A stretch of 12,726 bases of DNA from Pseudomonadota bacterium (GTDB lineage Bacteria; Pseudomonadota; Gammaproteobacteria; Burkholderiales; Burkholderiaceae_C), in contig JAEZLX010000051.1 of NCBI GenBank assembly GCA_023415035.1, positions 1-12,726 on the forward strand, written 5' to 3'. Below, piece after piece: positions 1 to 8,528 of this stretch. Each line of letters opens with the position of its first letter. Within the stretch, counting starts at the first letter, position 1. The translations under genes and the position numbers were made by a program. The notes beneath the pieces are model-generated. The model was not told the origin of the DNA, ran no database searches, and was given only the letters and a program-made list of their open reading frames with translations.

Positions 1-637
1 GCGCATCAGTGTGGGCAACACGGGAGCCTGGCTTAAAGAGCGCCAGGACGACCGCAATTACTTCGTCAACGTCGGACAGCTGGCCACCAACGGCGAGCTG
101 TCGGACATCCGCATCTTCGAGTTCAACAGTTCCGGGGATCTGGTCTCCACGCTGAAGGCCACCCGGGGGGACATCGAAGCGAACGGCAAATGGGTGATAC
201 AGAACGTGCAGCAGCGCCTCATCAGTTCAGGGCGCGATGTCAAGCCTGCGGTGCGTCACAAGCGCCACAGGACCTACGAGTGGCCCAGCAGCATCACGCG
301 GGAGATGGTGTCGGTTGCCCTGCTGCGACCCGACCGCATGCGCACCGCCGACTTGTTCGCATACTCCAGACATCTGGAGGCCAATGGACAGTCCGCATTG
401 CGCTATGACATCGAGTTCTGGCGCTAGGTCTTCTACCCTCTGAGCTGCTTGGTGATGGTGGTGCTGGCCTTGCCGTTTGCCTACATGCACTTCCGCTCGG
501 GCGGCACCACGGGCTACGTGTTCGGTTACATCGGCAATCTCAACCAGTGGCAGCCGTGGGTGGCAGCCGCCTCACCGGCGCTGATCTATTCCGTGCTCTC
601 ACTCTCGGCCTTCGGCTGGCTGGTGCTCAGGAGGTGA
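1..637 (+). pseudogene. lptG: LPS export permease LptG, 3' part, broken by an in-frame stop and an internal deletion
   Basis: LptG is an inner-membrane permease of the LptB2FG transporter that moves lipopolysaccharide towards the outer membrane. The reading frame enters from the left edge at base 2. It encodes the end of the periplasmic domain and then a typical segment, LLRPDRMRTADLFAYSRHLE, ending in DIEFWR. A TAG at 425-427 stands where family members usually have a lysine (WRK-FYPLS). The same frame then continues without a shift (VFYPLSCLVMVVLALPFAY) to the TGA at 635-637. Downstream, GYVFG runs straight into YIGNL. From memory of homologues, about 16 residues are missing here (GG..AGISFFLLNNVFG), which form most of a transmembrane helix. 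The remaining C-terminus (ALIYSVLSLSAFGWLVLRR) is normal. Identity is secure. Whether the lesions are biological or assembly errors cannot be told from the sequence. A restart at TTG 449 would give only a 62-residue fragment. Confidence 0.85.
629..634 (+). promoter_or_regulatory. Strong ribosome binding site for cbiX inside the end of lptG
   Basis: A full AGGAGG forms the last two arginine codons of lptG and lies 7 nt before the GTG at 642. It fixes the GTG as the cbiX start and suggests that cbiX was translated in tandem with lptG. Confidence 0.75.
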
Positions 638-641
638 GCCG

Positions 642-1013
642 GTGCTGGGTGTGATCGTCCTGGCCCATGGCTCCCGGGATCCCGAATGGCGCAGGCCGCT
701 GGAAGCCATTGCTGCCGAAGTGCGGCGGCAATCCCCTTCCGCCCTGGTCGAGTGCGCCTACCTGGAGTTGTGCGAGCCTTCCCTGGCTGCATCCGCAGGC
801 CATCTGGTGGCCCGGGGCGCGACGGCGCTACGCATCCTGCCGGTCTTTTTCGGCATGGGCCGGCATGCGCGCGAGGATATTCCAGCGCTGGTGCAAGTGC
901 TGCGCAGCCAATACCCCGGTGTTGCCATCGACTGCCTGCCCGCAGCGGGCGAACATCCCCGACTGACCCGACTTCTGGCCACGATCGCCCTTGACGGCGC
1001 TGAATCCCCATGA
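642..1013 (+). CDS. cbiX: Sirohydrochlorin chelatase, small CbiX/SirB type
   Basis: This 123-residue protein is a short, single-domain CbiX-type chelatase. The family inserts cobalt or iron into sirohydrochlorin. Next to cysB the likely job is ferrochelation for sirohaem, the cofactor of sulfite reductase. The start reads LGVIVLAHGSRDPEW, with the conserved His9, and the second expected histidine is His75 in VFFGMGRHAREDIP. These match the two metal-handling histidines of small CbiX proteins. The GTG start is supported by an AGGAGG 7 nt upstream. The stop codon overlaps the cysB start (ATGA at 1010-1013), so the two genes are probably translationally coupled. The protein lies just after the broken lptG but appears intact. 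Cobalt rather than iron as the physiological metal cannot be excluded from sequence. Confidence 0.88.
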   Translation: MLGVIVLAHGSRDPEWRRPLEAIAAEVRRQSPSALVECAYLELCEPSLAASAGHLVARGATALRILPVFFGMGRHAREDIPALVQVLRSQYPGVAIDCLPAAGEHPRLTRLLATIALDGAESP

Positions 1014-1954
1014 ACCTGCACCAGTTCCGATTTGTCCAGGAGGCGGTTCGCCGCAATCTCAACCTCACGGAGGCGGCCAAGGCACTGCATACCTCGCAGC
1101 CCGGCGTCTCCAAAGCCATCATCGAGCTGGAGGACGAGCTGGGGGTTGAGATTTTTGCGCGCCACGGCAAGCGCATCAAGCGCGTGACCGAACCCGGTCA
1201 GCAGGTGCTGCGCAGCATCGAAGTGATCCTGCGCGAGGTCAACAACCTGCGGCGCATCGGCGAGCAGTTTTCGCACCAGGACAGCGGCACGCTCTCGATC
1301 GCCACCACGCACACACAGGCCCGCTACGTGCTGCCGGGCCCCGTGGCCAAGCTGCGTCAGGCCTACCCGAAGGTCAGCATCAGCCTGCATCAGGGCTCCC
1401 CGGACCAGGTGGCCAAAATGCTGCTGGAGGAGACCGCCGAGATCGGCATGGCGACGGAATCGCTGACCGGCTACCCGGATCTGGTCACCCTGCCCTGCTA
1501 CGAATGGCAGCACATGCTGGTGTTCCCGTTCGACCACCCGCTGGCGGCCAAGGAACGCATCTCGATCGACGATCTGGCCAGCGTGCCGCTGATCACCTAC
1601 CACCCGAGCTTCACCGGCCGCAGCCGCATCGACCAGGCCTTTGCCCAGCGACACCTCAAGCCCAATGTGGTGCTGGAGGCGATCGATTCGGACGTGATCA
1701 AGACCTATGTGCGTCTGGGCATGGGCGTGGGCATCGTGGCCGAAATGGCGGTGCTGGGCGAGAACCAGTCCCCGGACCTGGTGACCAAGCCCGGCTCCGT
1801 CTTGTTCGGCCACAACGTGGCCCGCGTGGCCTTCAAGCGTGGTACCTATCTGCGGCAGTTCGTGCTGCGCTTTGCCGAACTGTTGAGCGACCGGCTCAGC
1901 CGCGACCTGATCCTGCGCGCAATGGCCGGCAGCGATGACGACTATGACATCTGA
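1010..1954 (+). CDS. cysB: CysB-type LysR regulator of sulfur assimilation
   Basis: This is a 314-residue LysR-family regulator of the CysB/Cbl/SsuR branch. Residues 1-60 form the winged helix-turn-helix (NLTEAAKALHTSQPGVSKAI). An effector domain follows from about residue 90. The sulfate/inducer pocket known from Klebsiella CysB is conserved at the same numbering: Thr100, Thr102 and Gln103 in TTHTQARYVLP, Thr149, Trp166 and Thr202. CysB proteins activate cys genes under sulfur limitation when bound by acetylserine. The gene overlaps cbiX by 4 nt. Its last 20 nt also carry an upstream ATG in the frame of the following aminotransferase. Part of the cys regulon, cysI, begins at the right end of this window. 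Betaproteobacteria can carry several paralogues of this branch, so a sulfonate-specific SsuR role is possible, but the cbiX context favours CysB. Confidence 0.88.
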   Translation: MNLHQFRFVQEAVRRNLNLTEAAKALHTSQPGVSKAIIELEDELGVEIFARHGKRIKRVTEPGQQVLRSIEVILREVNNLRRIGEQFSHQDSGTLSIATTHTQARYVLPGPVAKLRQAYPKVSISLHQGSPDQVAKMLLEETAEIGMATESLTGYPDLVTLPCYEWQHMLVFPFDHPLAAKERISIDDLASVPLITYHPSFTGRSRIDQAFAQRHLKPNVVLEAIDSDVIKTYVRLGMGVGIVAEMAVLGENQSPDLVTKPGSVLFGHNVARVAFKRGTYLRQFVLRFAELLSDRLSRDLILRAMAGSDDDYDI

Positions 1955-1964
1955 CCCTCACCAC

Positions 1965-3128
1965 ATGAATACGCCCTCCATGACCTCAAGGCTGCCCAAC
2001 GTCGGCACCACCATATTCACCGTCATGTCGGCGCTGGCCACCCAGACCGGCGCCGTGAATCTCGGCCAGGGGTTCCCGGATTTCGATTGCGACCCGGCGC
2101 TGGTGGACGCCGTGACCCGCGCCATGCAGGCCGGTCACAACCAGTACCCGCCCATGGCCGGTGTACCCGCGCTGAGGCAGGCGATGGCGGCGAAGATGCA
2201 GGCGCTGTACGGTCTGGCCTGCAACCCCGACACGGACATCACGGTGACGGCCGGTGCCACGCAGGCAATCCTGACGGCCATCCTCGCGGTGGTGCACCCC
2301 GGCGACGAAGTGATCGTGCTGGATCCCTGCTACGACAGCTACGTGCCCAACATCGAGCTGGCCGGCGGCGTGGTGGTGCGCGTGCCGCTGACCCCCGGCA
2401 CGTTCCGTCCGGATTTCGACGCGATCGCGAAGGCCATCACGCCCCGCACGCGCGCCCTGATGATCAACAGCCCGCACAACCCCAGTGGCCAGGTGTGGAG
2501 CGAGAAGGACATGCGCCGGCTCGAGGCCCTGCTGGCGACCACCGACGTGCTGCTGATCAGTGACGAGGTGTACGAGCACATGGTCTACGACGGCCAGCTG
2601 CACCAGAGCGCCGCCCGCTTCCCGGGCCTGGCCGCACGCGCCTTCATCATCAGCAGCTTCGGCAAGACCTACCACGTCACTGGCTGGAAGGTGGGCACGG
2701 TGGTCGCCCCCGCACCGCTGACGGCCGAGTTCCGCAAGGTGCACCAGTTCAACGTGTTCACGGTCAACACGCCTGCCCAGCACGGCCTGGCGGCCTATAT
2801 GGCTGACCCCACGCCCTACCTGGAACTGCCGGCCTTCTACCAGCGCAAGCGGGACCTGTTCCGCGAAGGCCTGGCACGCACGCGCTTTCGCCTGCTGCCG
2901 GGCCAAGGCACGTACTTCCAATGCGTGGGCATCGAGGATCTGGCCGTGCCGGAGCGCGACCTGCCGGAGGCAGACTTCTGCCAGTGGCTCACGCGCGAGA
3001 TCGGCGTCGCGGCCATTCCGCTGTCGGCTTTCTATGGCGACGGCTTCGACCAGAAGGTCATCCGCTTCTGCTTCGCGAAGAAGGACGAGACGCTGCGCGC
3101 CGCTCTGGACAAGCTGGCGCGGCTCTGA
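1965..3128 (+). CDS. PLP-dependent class I/II aminotransferase, methionine aminotransferase (YbdL) type
   Basis: This 387-residue fold-type I aminotransferase resembles E. coli YbdL and kynurenine/glutamine transaminase K enzymes. They interconvert methionine or aromatic amino acids and their 2-oxo acids using pyridoxal phosphate. Visible features are LPNVGTTIFTVMSALA and LGQGFPDF near the start, SPHNPSGQVW (169-178), ISDEVYEHMVYDG (198-210), the Schiff-base lysine Lys234 in SSFGKTYHVTGWKVG, and the substrate-carboxylate arginine Arg367 in VIRFCFAKK. I chose the ATG at 1965 because it gives the usual family length and places MNTPSMTSRLPN at the N-terminus. An in-frame ATG at 1935 would add ten residues and overlap cysB by 20 nt. 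No clear Shine-Dalgarno precedes either, so coupling to cysB translation is likely. Substrate specificity is inferred from family resemblance and the sulfur-gene context. Confidence 0.87.
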   Translation: MNTPSMTSRLPNVGTTIFTVMSALATQTGAVNLGQGFPDFDCDPALVDAVTRAMQAGHNQYPPMAGVPALRQAMAAKMQALYGLACNPDTDITVTAGATQAILTAILAVVHPGDEVIVLDPCYDSYVPNIELAGGVVVRVPLTPGTFRPDFDAIAKAITPRTRALMINSPHNPSGQVWSEKDMRRLEALLATTDVLLISDEVYEHMVYDGQLHQSAARFPGLAARAFIISSFGKTYHVTGWKVGTVVAPAPLTAEFRKVHQFNVFTVNTPAQHGLAAYMADPTPYLELPAFYQRKRDLFREGLARTRFRLLPGQGTYFQCVGIEDLAVPERDLPEADFCQWLTREIGVAAIPLSAFYGDGFDQKVIRFCFAKKDETLRAALDKLARL

Positions 3129-3142
3129 CCGGTTGACGCTGT

Positions 3143-6100
3143 TCAGTGCTGGAGCTGGCCCCAGGCCTTCTCCAACCGCTTGATGCTCACCGGCTGCGGG
3201 GTGCGCAGCTCCTGGGCGAAGAAGCTCACACGCAGCTCCTCCAGCAGCCAGCGGAACTCCTGCAGGCGTGCGTCCTGCACGCCCTTGCGATCGGCAACCA
3301 GACGCCAGAAGCGTTGCTCCTGCGGTCGCAGCTCGGCCAGTTTCGCCGCGTCGCGCGCCGGGTCAGCGCGCAGCTTGTCCAGCCGCAATTGCACCGCCTT
3401 GAGGTAGCGCGGGAAGTGCTGCAGCTGGGCGTAGGGCGTCTGCGTCAGGAAACGCTTGGGCATCAGACGCTGCAGCTGCTGCTGGATGTCGGCGGCCACG
3501 TCGGCGGGAGGCTTGCTGTCCTTGAACTTGCGCTGCGCCGCCGCGTATTCGGTCAGGATCGTGCCCACCTGCCGCGCCACCTCGTTGGCGATCAACGTCA
3601 GCCGCGCGCGGCCTTCCTCCACCCGCTGGCGGAATGACGGCGCGTCGATGGGCAGCGGATCGCCCAGGAAGGCGCGGTCCAGCGCCACATCGAGGATCTG
3701 TTGCTTGAGTTCGTCGAGCGTGCCGCCGCCCGAGCCATCACTGCCCCGGCCCACCTGCATGTAGGCCACGCCCATGGCCTGCAGACCGGGGAGGTTCTTG
3801 TCGAGGTATTTGAGCGCATCCCGGATCTGCAGCGCGAACAGCCGGCGCAGACCGCCGCGGTGGCGTGCCTGCGCGACTTCAGGTTCGTCAAAGACCTCCA
3901 GGCGCACCGCATCACCGTCGTCCACCAGGGCCGGGAAGCCGATCAGGGTCTGGCCGCCCTTGCGGATTTCCATCAGCTCGGGCAGCTCACCGAAGTCCCA
4001 GGCCGTGTAGCGCTGATCGGCGGCTTTGGCGTGGCCTTTGTCCTCACGCACCGAAGGCTTCCCCGCTGACGGCTGCGTGGCGCCGGACGCCTTTGCCGGT
4101 GACGGCGAAATCTCTTGCGACGCGGTCGCCGCATCTCCTGCCGCCAGGTCCTTGAGCTTGAGCTGGGCCAGCGCCTGGAAAGCACCACGTGCCTTGCTGC
4201 CCAGCGCCGCCTTGAGCGCGCCCAGATCCCGGCCCTGCCCCAGTTGGCGGCCATGCTCGTCCACCACACGGATGTGCATGAAGTGGTGCGGCGCGAGCAT
4301 GTCGAGCTTGAAATCGTTGCGCTGCACCGGCAGCTGGGTCGCCTCGCGCACCAGCGCCAGCAGCGCATCGGTCAGGCTTCCCTGTCCGAAATGCTCTTCC
4401 ACGGCCAGTTGCGCAGCGAAGCGCTCAGCCGTTTGCGGCAGCGGAACCAGACGCGATCTCGGCCTCTGGTGCAATGTCTTGAGCAGGGCCAGCACCTTGT
4501 CCTTGAGCATGCCGGGCACCAGCCATTCGCAGCGTTCGGCGCTGACCTGGTTGAGGGAGAAAATGGGCACCGTGACCGAAAGGCCATCGCGCGGATCGCC
4601 CGGGTCGTGCAGGTACGCCGCGGCGCAGTCCACCCCCCCGAGCCTGACGGTGCGGGGAAAAGCCTGCGTCGTGACACCGGCCGCCTCGTGGCGCATGAGT
4701 TCGTCGCGCGTGAGGTAGAGCAGCCTGGGCTGCGCCCGGGATGCCTCCCGGTACCAGCGCTCCATCGCCACGCCGCTGCACACGTCGGCCGGGATGTGAC
4801 GGTCGTAGAAGGCGTAAATCAGTGCCTCATCAACCAGCACGTCCTGTCGCCTCGACTTGTGCTCGATCTCCTGCACTTCGCGCACCGTGCGCCTGTTGGC
4901 GGCCAGGAACGGCAGTTTGCTGTCCCATGTGTCCTCACCCAGATGGGCCACAAGCGCCTCGCGAATAAAAATCTCGCGCGCACCGGCCGGATCAACGCGG
5001 GCATAGTCCACGCGCCGCTGGTGGTACACCTGCAGGCCGTACAGCGTGGCGCGCTCCAGCGCATTGACCCGTGCCGCCTTCTTCTCCCAGTGCGGGTCCA
5101 GCAGCTGCTTCTTGAGCAGGTGGGCGCCCACCTGTTCGAGCCAGGCGGGCTCGATATTGGCGATGCCGCGCCCGAACAGCCGCGCCGTTTCGACCAACTC
5201 GGCGCAGACAATCCAGCGCCCGGGCTTCTTGCTCAGGTTGGCGCCGGGATGGCGGTAGAACTTGATGCCGCGCGCGCCCAGGTACCAGTCCTCGGTGTCG
5301 CTCTTGCAACCCACGTTGCCGAGCAGGCCGGCAAGCATGGACAGGTGCAGCTGCTCATAGGTGGCCGGGCTCTGGTTGAGTTTCCAGCCATGCTCGCCGA
5401 TCACGCTCAGCAACTGGCTGTGGATGTCGCGCCACTCACGCACCCGGCGCACGTTGATGAAGCGCTCGCGCAGCAGGTTTTCGTACTGGCGGTTGCTGAG
5501 CTTGTGGGTAGCGCCGTGGCCACCGCGGCTTTCCTCCAGCCATTGCCAGAGCTTGAGCGTGCCGACAAACTCGCTGCGCTCGTCGTCGAAAGGCTTGTGC
5601 GCCTGGTCGGCCTGCGCCTGCTTGTCCAGCGGGCGGTCACGCACGTCCTGCACGGAGAGTGCCGAGGCCACCACCAGCACCTCGGCCAGCGCGCCCCGGT
5701 CTCGCGCTTCCAGAATCATCCTGCCCACGCGCGGATCCAGCGGCAGGCGCGACAGCGCCCGGCCGGTCTCGGTCAGGGTCTGCGAATCGTCCACCGCGCC
5801 CAGTTCGGCCAGCAGCTGGTAGCCATCGGCGATGGCACGGCCCGAGGGCGGATCAATGAACGCGAACTGTTCCACCGCCCCCAGATGCAGCGCCTTCATG
5901 CGCAGGATCACCCCGGCGAGCGAGCTGCGCAGGATTTCGGGATCGGTAAAGCGCGGGCGACTGTTGAAATCGGCCTCGTCGTACAGACGGATGCAGATGC
6001 CGTTGGCCACCCGCCCGCAACGCCCTGCCCGCTGGTTGGCTGCAGCCTGGCTGATCGGCTCGATCAGCAGCTGCTCGACTTTCTGCCGGAGGCTGTAGCG

Positions 6101-7138
6101 TTTGACGCGTGCCGTGCCGGCATCGATCACATAACGGATGCCCGGCACCGTCAGGGACGTCTCGGCCACGTTGGTGGCCAGGACGATGCGGCGCTGGCCG
6201 TGCGGATGGAAAATCTTCTCCTGTTCGGCCTGCGACAGGCGCGCGAACAGCGGCAGCACCTCGGTGTCGCGCAGCAGCGGCTGGTGCGTCAGGTGCTTGC
6301 GCAGGTGGTCGGCCGCCTCGCGGATCTCGCGCTCGCCCGGCAGGAAGACCAGGATGTCCCCCCCGTCCTGCGGCGAGCGCCACAATTCGTCCACACCGTC
6401 GGCGATCGCCTCGTTCAGGCCATAGTCGCGGCTTTCCTCGAACGGCCGCCAGCGCACTTCCACCGGGTATGTGCGCCCGGACACCATCAGCACCGGCGCC
6501 TTGCCTTTGGCCGAGGCGAAGTAGTCGGCAAAGCGGTCGGCGTCGATGGTCGCCGAGGTCACGATGACCTTGAGGTCGGGCCGGCGCGGCAGCAGCTGCC
6601 GGATATAGCCGAGCAGGAAGTCGATGTTGAGGCTGCGTTCGTGCGCCTCGTCGATGATCAGCGTGTCGTAGGCCTGCAGGTCGGGGTCGCTCTGCGTCTC
6701 GGCCAGCAGGATGCCGTCGGTCATCAGCTTGACGGATGCATCGCCGCTGAGCCGGTCCTGGAAGCGCACCTTGTAGCCGACCACCTCGCCCAGCGGCGTT
6801 TTCAGTTCCTCGGCGATGCGCTTGGCCACACTGGAGGCCGCGATGCGGCGCGGCTGCGTGTGGCCGATCAGCCGTCCCTTCTGGCCAGCCGGATAGTTGC
6901 AGCGCCCACGCCCCATCGCCAGCGCGATCTTGGGCAGCTGCGTGGTCTTGCCCGAGCCCGTTTCCCCGCAGACGATGACCACCTGGTGCTCGCGCAGGGC
7001 GGCCTCGATCTCGTGCCGGCGGGCAGAGACAGGCAGGGACTCGGGGAACTCCAGATGCAGTTGGGCAGCAGGCAAGGCGGAACTTCGGTCAAAATTCAGG
7101 GAACCGGCAATTATCCCAGCCCCCTGAAACAGCGCCAC
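3143..7138 (-). CDS. hrpA: ATP-dependent RNA helicase HrpA (DEAH box)
   Basis: This is a 1331-residue DEAH-box helicase, close to the usual HrpA length of about 1300. In E. coli HrpA acts on RNA and stalled ribosomes. Walker A GETGSGKT is at residues 58-65, DEAH at 163-166, SAT at 195-197 and motif VI QRAGRCGR at 369-376. HA2 and OB-type regions follow, then the HrpA-specific C-terminal region with WDFGELPELMEI and the conserved end FRWLLEELRVSFFAQEL. A Ser/Ala/Pro/Lys-rich linker lies at about residues 1000-1045. The start is uncertain. The GTG at 7138 is the farthest usable start, but its first ~25 residues are not typical of the family, and the first conserved block is FPESLPVSARRHEI at 31-44. 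A TTG at 7075 is an alternative. The gene is convergent with the aminotransferase (14 nt apart) and divergent from argA. Confidence 0.95.
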   Translation of the reverse strand: MALFQGAGIIAGSLNFDRSSALPAAQLHLEFPESLPVSARRHEIEAALREHQVVIVCGETGSGKTTQLPKIALAMGRGRCNYPAGQKGRLIGHTQPRRIAASSVAKRIAEELKTPLGEVVGYKVRFQDRLSGDASVKLMTDGILLAETQSDPDLQAYDTLIIDEAHERSLNIDFLLGYIRQLLPRRPDLKVIVTSATIDADRFADYFASAKGKAPVLMVSGRTYPVEVRWRPFEESRDYGLNEAIADGVDELWRSPQDGGDILVFLPGEREIREAADHLRKHLTHQPLLRDTEVLPLFARLSQAEQEKIFHPHGQRRIVLATNVAETSLTVPGIRYVIDAGTARVKRYSLRQKVEQLLIEPISQAAANQRAGRCGRVANGICIRLYDEADFNSRPRFTDPEILRSSLAGVILRMKALHLGAVEQFAFIDPPSGRAIADGYQLLAELGAVDDSQTLTETGRALSRLPLDPRVGRMILEARDRGALAEVLVVASALSVQDVRDRPLDKQAQADQAHKPFDDERSEFVGTLKLWQWLEESRGGHGATHKLSNRQYENLLRERFINVRRVREWRDIHSQLLSVIGEHGWKLNQSPATYEQLHLSMLAGLLGNVGCKSDTEDWYLGARGIKFYRHPGANLSKKPGRWIVCAELVETARLFGRGIANIEPAWLEQVGAHLLKKQLLDPHWEKKAARVNALERATLYGLQVYHQRRVDYARVDPAGAREIFIREALVAHLGEDTWDSKLPFLAANRRTVREVQEIEHKSRRQDVLVDEALIYAFYDRHIPADVCSGVAMERWYREASRAQPRLLYLTRDELMRHEAAGVTTQAFPRTVRLGGVDCAAAYLHDPGDPRDGLSVTVPIFSLNQVSAERCEWLVPGMLKDKVLALLKTLHQRPRSRLVPLPQTAERFAAQLAVEEHFGQGSLTDALLALVREATQLPVQRNDFKLDMLAPHHFMHIRVVDEHGRQLGQGRDLGALKAALGSKARGAFQALAQLKLKDLAAGDAATASQEISPSPAKASGATQPSAGKPSVREDKGHAKAADQRYTAWDFGELPELMEIRKGGQTLIGFPALVDDGDAVRLEVFDEPEVAQARHRGGLRRLFALQIRDALKYLDKNLPGLQAMGVAYMQVGRGSDGSGGGTLDELKQQILDVALDRAFLGDPLPIDAPSFRQRVEEGRARLTLIANEVARQVGTILTEYAAAQRKFKDSKPPADVAADIQQQLQRLMPKRFLTQTPYAQLQHFPRYLKAVQLRLDKLRADPARDAAKLAELRPQEQRFWRLVADRKGVQDARLQEFRWLLEELRVSFFAQELRTPQPVSIKRLEKAWGQLQH

Positions 7139-7149
7139 GACGCGAATCC

Positions 7150-8490
7150 ATGTCCACTGTCTTCAACTTCACCTTTGTCCCGTGGTTCCGCTCGGTCGCG
7201 CCGTACATCCACAAGTTCCGCCATCAGACTTTCGTGATCGGCCTGACGGGCGAGGCCATCGCCGCAGGCAAGCTGGCCTCCATCGCGCAGGATCTGGCCA
7301 TGATCCAGGCCATGGGCGTGAAGATCGTGCTCGTGCACGGCTTCCGGCCGCAGGTCAATGAACAACTGCGCCTCAAGGGTCAGGAAGCGCGCTATTCGCA
7401 CGGCATGCGCATCACCGACCCGATCGCCCTGGACTGCGCACAGGAGGCAGCCGGACAACTGCGCTACGAGATTGAGGCCGCGTTCAGCCAGGGCCTGCCC
7501 AACACACCCATGGCCGGTGCGCGCGTGCGGGTGATCTCGGGCAACTTCATCACCGCCCGCCCGGTCGGCCTGATCGACGGCGTGGACTTCCTCAACTCGG
7601 GGCTGGTGCGCAAGGTTGACACCGAAGGCATCCAGCGCACGCTGGACATGGGTGCGCTGGTGCTGATCTCGCCCTTCGGCTTCTCCCCCACCGGCGAGGC
7701 GTTCAATCTCAGCATGGAAGACGTTGCAACCTCAGTGGCTGTCGCCCTGCAGAGCGACAAGTTGATCTTCCTGACCGAGGTGCCCGGCATCCGTGTCGAC
7801 CCGAACGACCCCGAAAGCGAAATCGACACCGAACTGCCGCTGGCCGATGCCAAGCGCATGATGGCCGAGCTGCCACGGCCGACCAAGCCGACGGACACGG
7901 GCTTTTACCTGCAGCACTGCATCCGCGCCTGCGAGGGCGGCGTGGAGCGCAGCCACATCATCCCCTTTGCGCTCGACGGCTCGCTGCTGCTGGAAATCTA
8001 CGTCCACGACGGCATTGGCACGATGGTGGTGGATGAAAAACTCGAAAGCGTGCGCGAGGCGACGCTGGACGACGTGGCCGGCATTCTCCAGCTCATCGAG
8101 CCCTTCGAGAAGGACGGCACGCTGGTCAAGCGCGACCGCACCGAGATCGAGCGCGACGCCAGCAGCTACACGATCATCGAGCACGACGGCGTGATTTTCG
8201 GCTGCGCGGCGCTGCACCCCTACCCCGAGGAGCGCACGGGCGAAATGGCGGCTCTGACCGTCTCGCCGCAAAGCCAGAGCCAGGGCGATGGCGAGCGCCT
8301 GCTCAAGCGCATCGAGGCACGCGCCAAGGCACAGGGCCTCAAGAGCATCTTCGTGCTCACGACACGCACCATGCACTGGTTCATCAAGCGCGGCTTCGTC
8401 GAGGTCAGCCCGGACTGGCTTCCCGAGGCCCGCAAGCGCAAGTACAACTGGGACCGGCGCAGCAAGGTGCTGGTCAAGAAGCTGACCTGA
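7150..8490 (+). CDS. argA: Amino-acid N-acetyltransferase (N-acetylglutamate synthase)
   Basis: ArgA catalyses the first step of arginine synthesis, glutamate plus acetyl-CoA to N-acetylglutamate, and is normally feedback-inhibited by arginine. The 446 residues match the classical two-domain ArgA (443 in E. coli). An amino-acid-kinase-like domain covers about residues 15-285, with VLVHGFRPQVN at 60-70 and RVISGNFITARPVG further on. A GNAT acetyltransferase domain covers about 297-446, with EMAALTVSPQ and the acetyl-CoA loop QSQGDGERLL near residue 376, then FIKRGF near the end. The ATG at 7150 gives the expected N-terminus FVPWFRSVAPYIHKFR. No good Shine-Dalgarno is seen. The gene is divergent from hrpA with 11 nt between starts, so its promoter must lie within the annotated 5' end of hrpA or hrpA starts further in. 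Confidence 0.95.
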   Translation: MSTVFNFTFVPWFRSVAPYIHKFRHQTFVIGLTGEAIAAGKLASIAQDLAMIQAMGVKIVLVHGFRPQVNEQLRLKGQEARYSHGMRITDPIALDCAQEAAGQLRYEIEAAFSQGLPNTPMAGARVRVISGNFITARPVGLIDGVDFLNSGLVRKVDTEGIQRTLDMGALVLISPFGFSPTGEAFNLSMEDVATSVAVALQSDKLIFLTEVPGIRVDPNDPESEIDTELPLADAKRMMAELPRPTKPTDTGFYLQHCIRACEGGVERSHIIPFALDGSLLLEIYVHDGIGTMVVDEKLESVREATLDDVAGILQLIEPFEKDGTLVKRDRTEIERDASSYTIIEHDGVIFGCAALHPYPEERTGEMAALTVSPQSQSQGDGERLLKRIEARAKAQGLKSIFVLTTRTMHWFIKRGFVEVSPDWLPEARKRKYNWDRRSKVLVKKLT

Positions 8491-8503
8491 GGCCCGCAGG
8501 CCG

Positions 8504-8517
8504 CCGCCGCATGGCGG
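8504..8517. terminator. Weak hairpin between convergent argA and dsbB
   Basis: A 5-bp GC stem (CCGCC/GGCGG) with a GCAT loop lies in the 38-nt gap between the argA stop and the dsbB stop. It has no T-run on either side, so a terminator role is only a suggestion. Confidence 0.3.
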
Positions 8518-8528
8518 TTGCCGGCGTC

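Noticed and set aside
758..1813. A 351-codon minus-strand open frame opposite cbiX and cysB
   Set aside because: It is a shadow of cysB on the antisense strand, with a His/Gln/Val/Leu-rich composition and no family resemblance.
1986..2921. A 311-codon minus-strand open frame opposite the aminotransferase
   Set aside because: It is antisense to a well-supported PLP enzyme and shows only the His/Arg/Gly-rich composition typical of shadow frames.
3129..3142. Possible terminator between the aminotransferase and hrpA
   Set aside because: Only 14 nt separate the stops, and no stem with a T-run is visible there.
4115..7237. A 1040-codon open frame on the plus strand opposite hrpA
   Set aside because: It is antisense to a complete, motif-perfect HrpA. 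Such long open frames are common opposite GC-rich genes, and the translation is rich in Gln/His/Arg/Leu with no domain.
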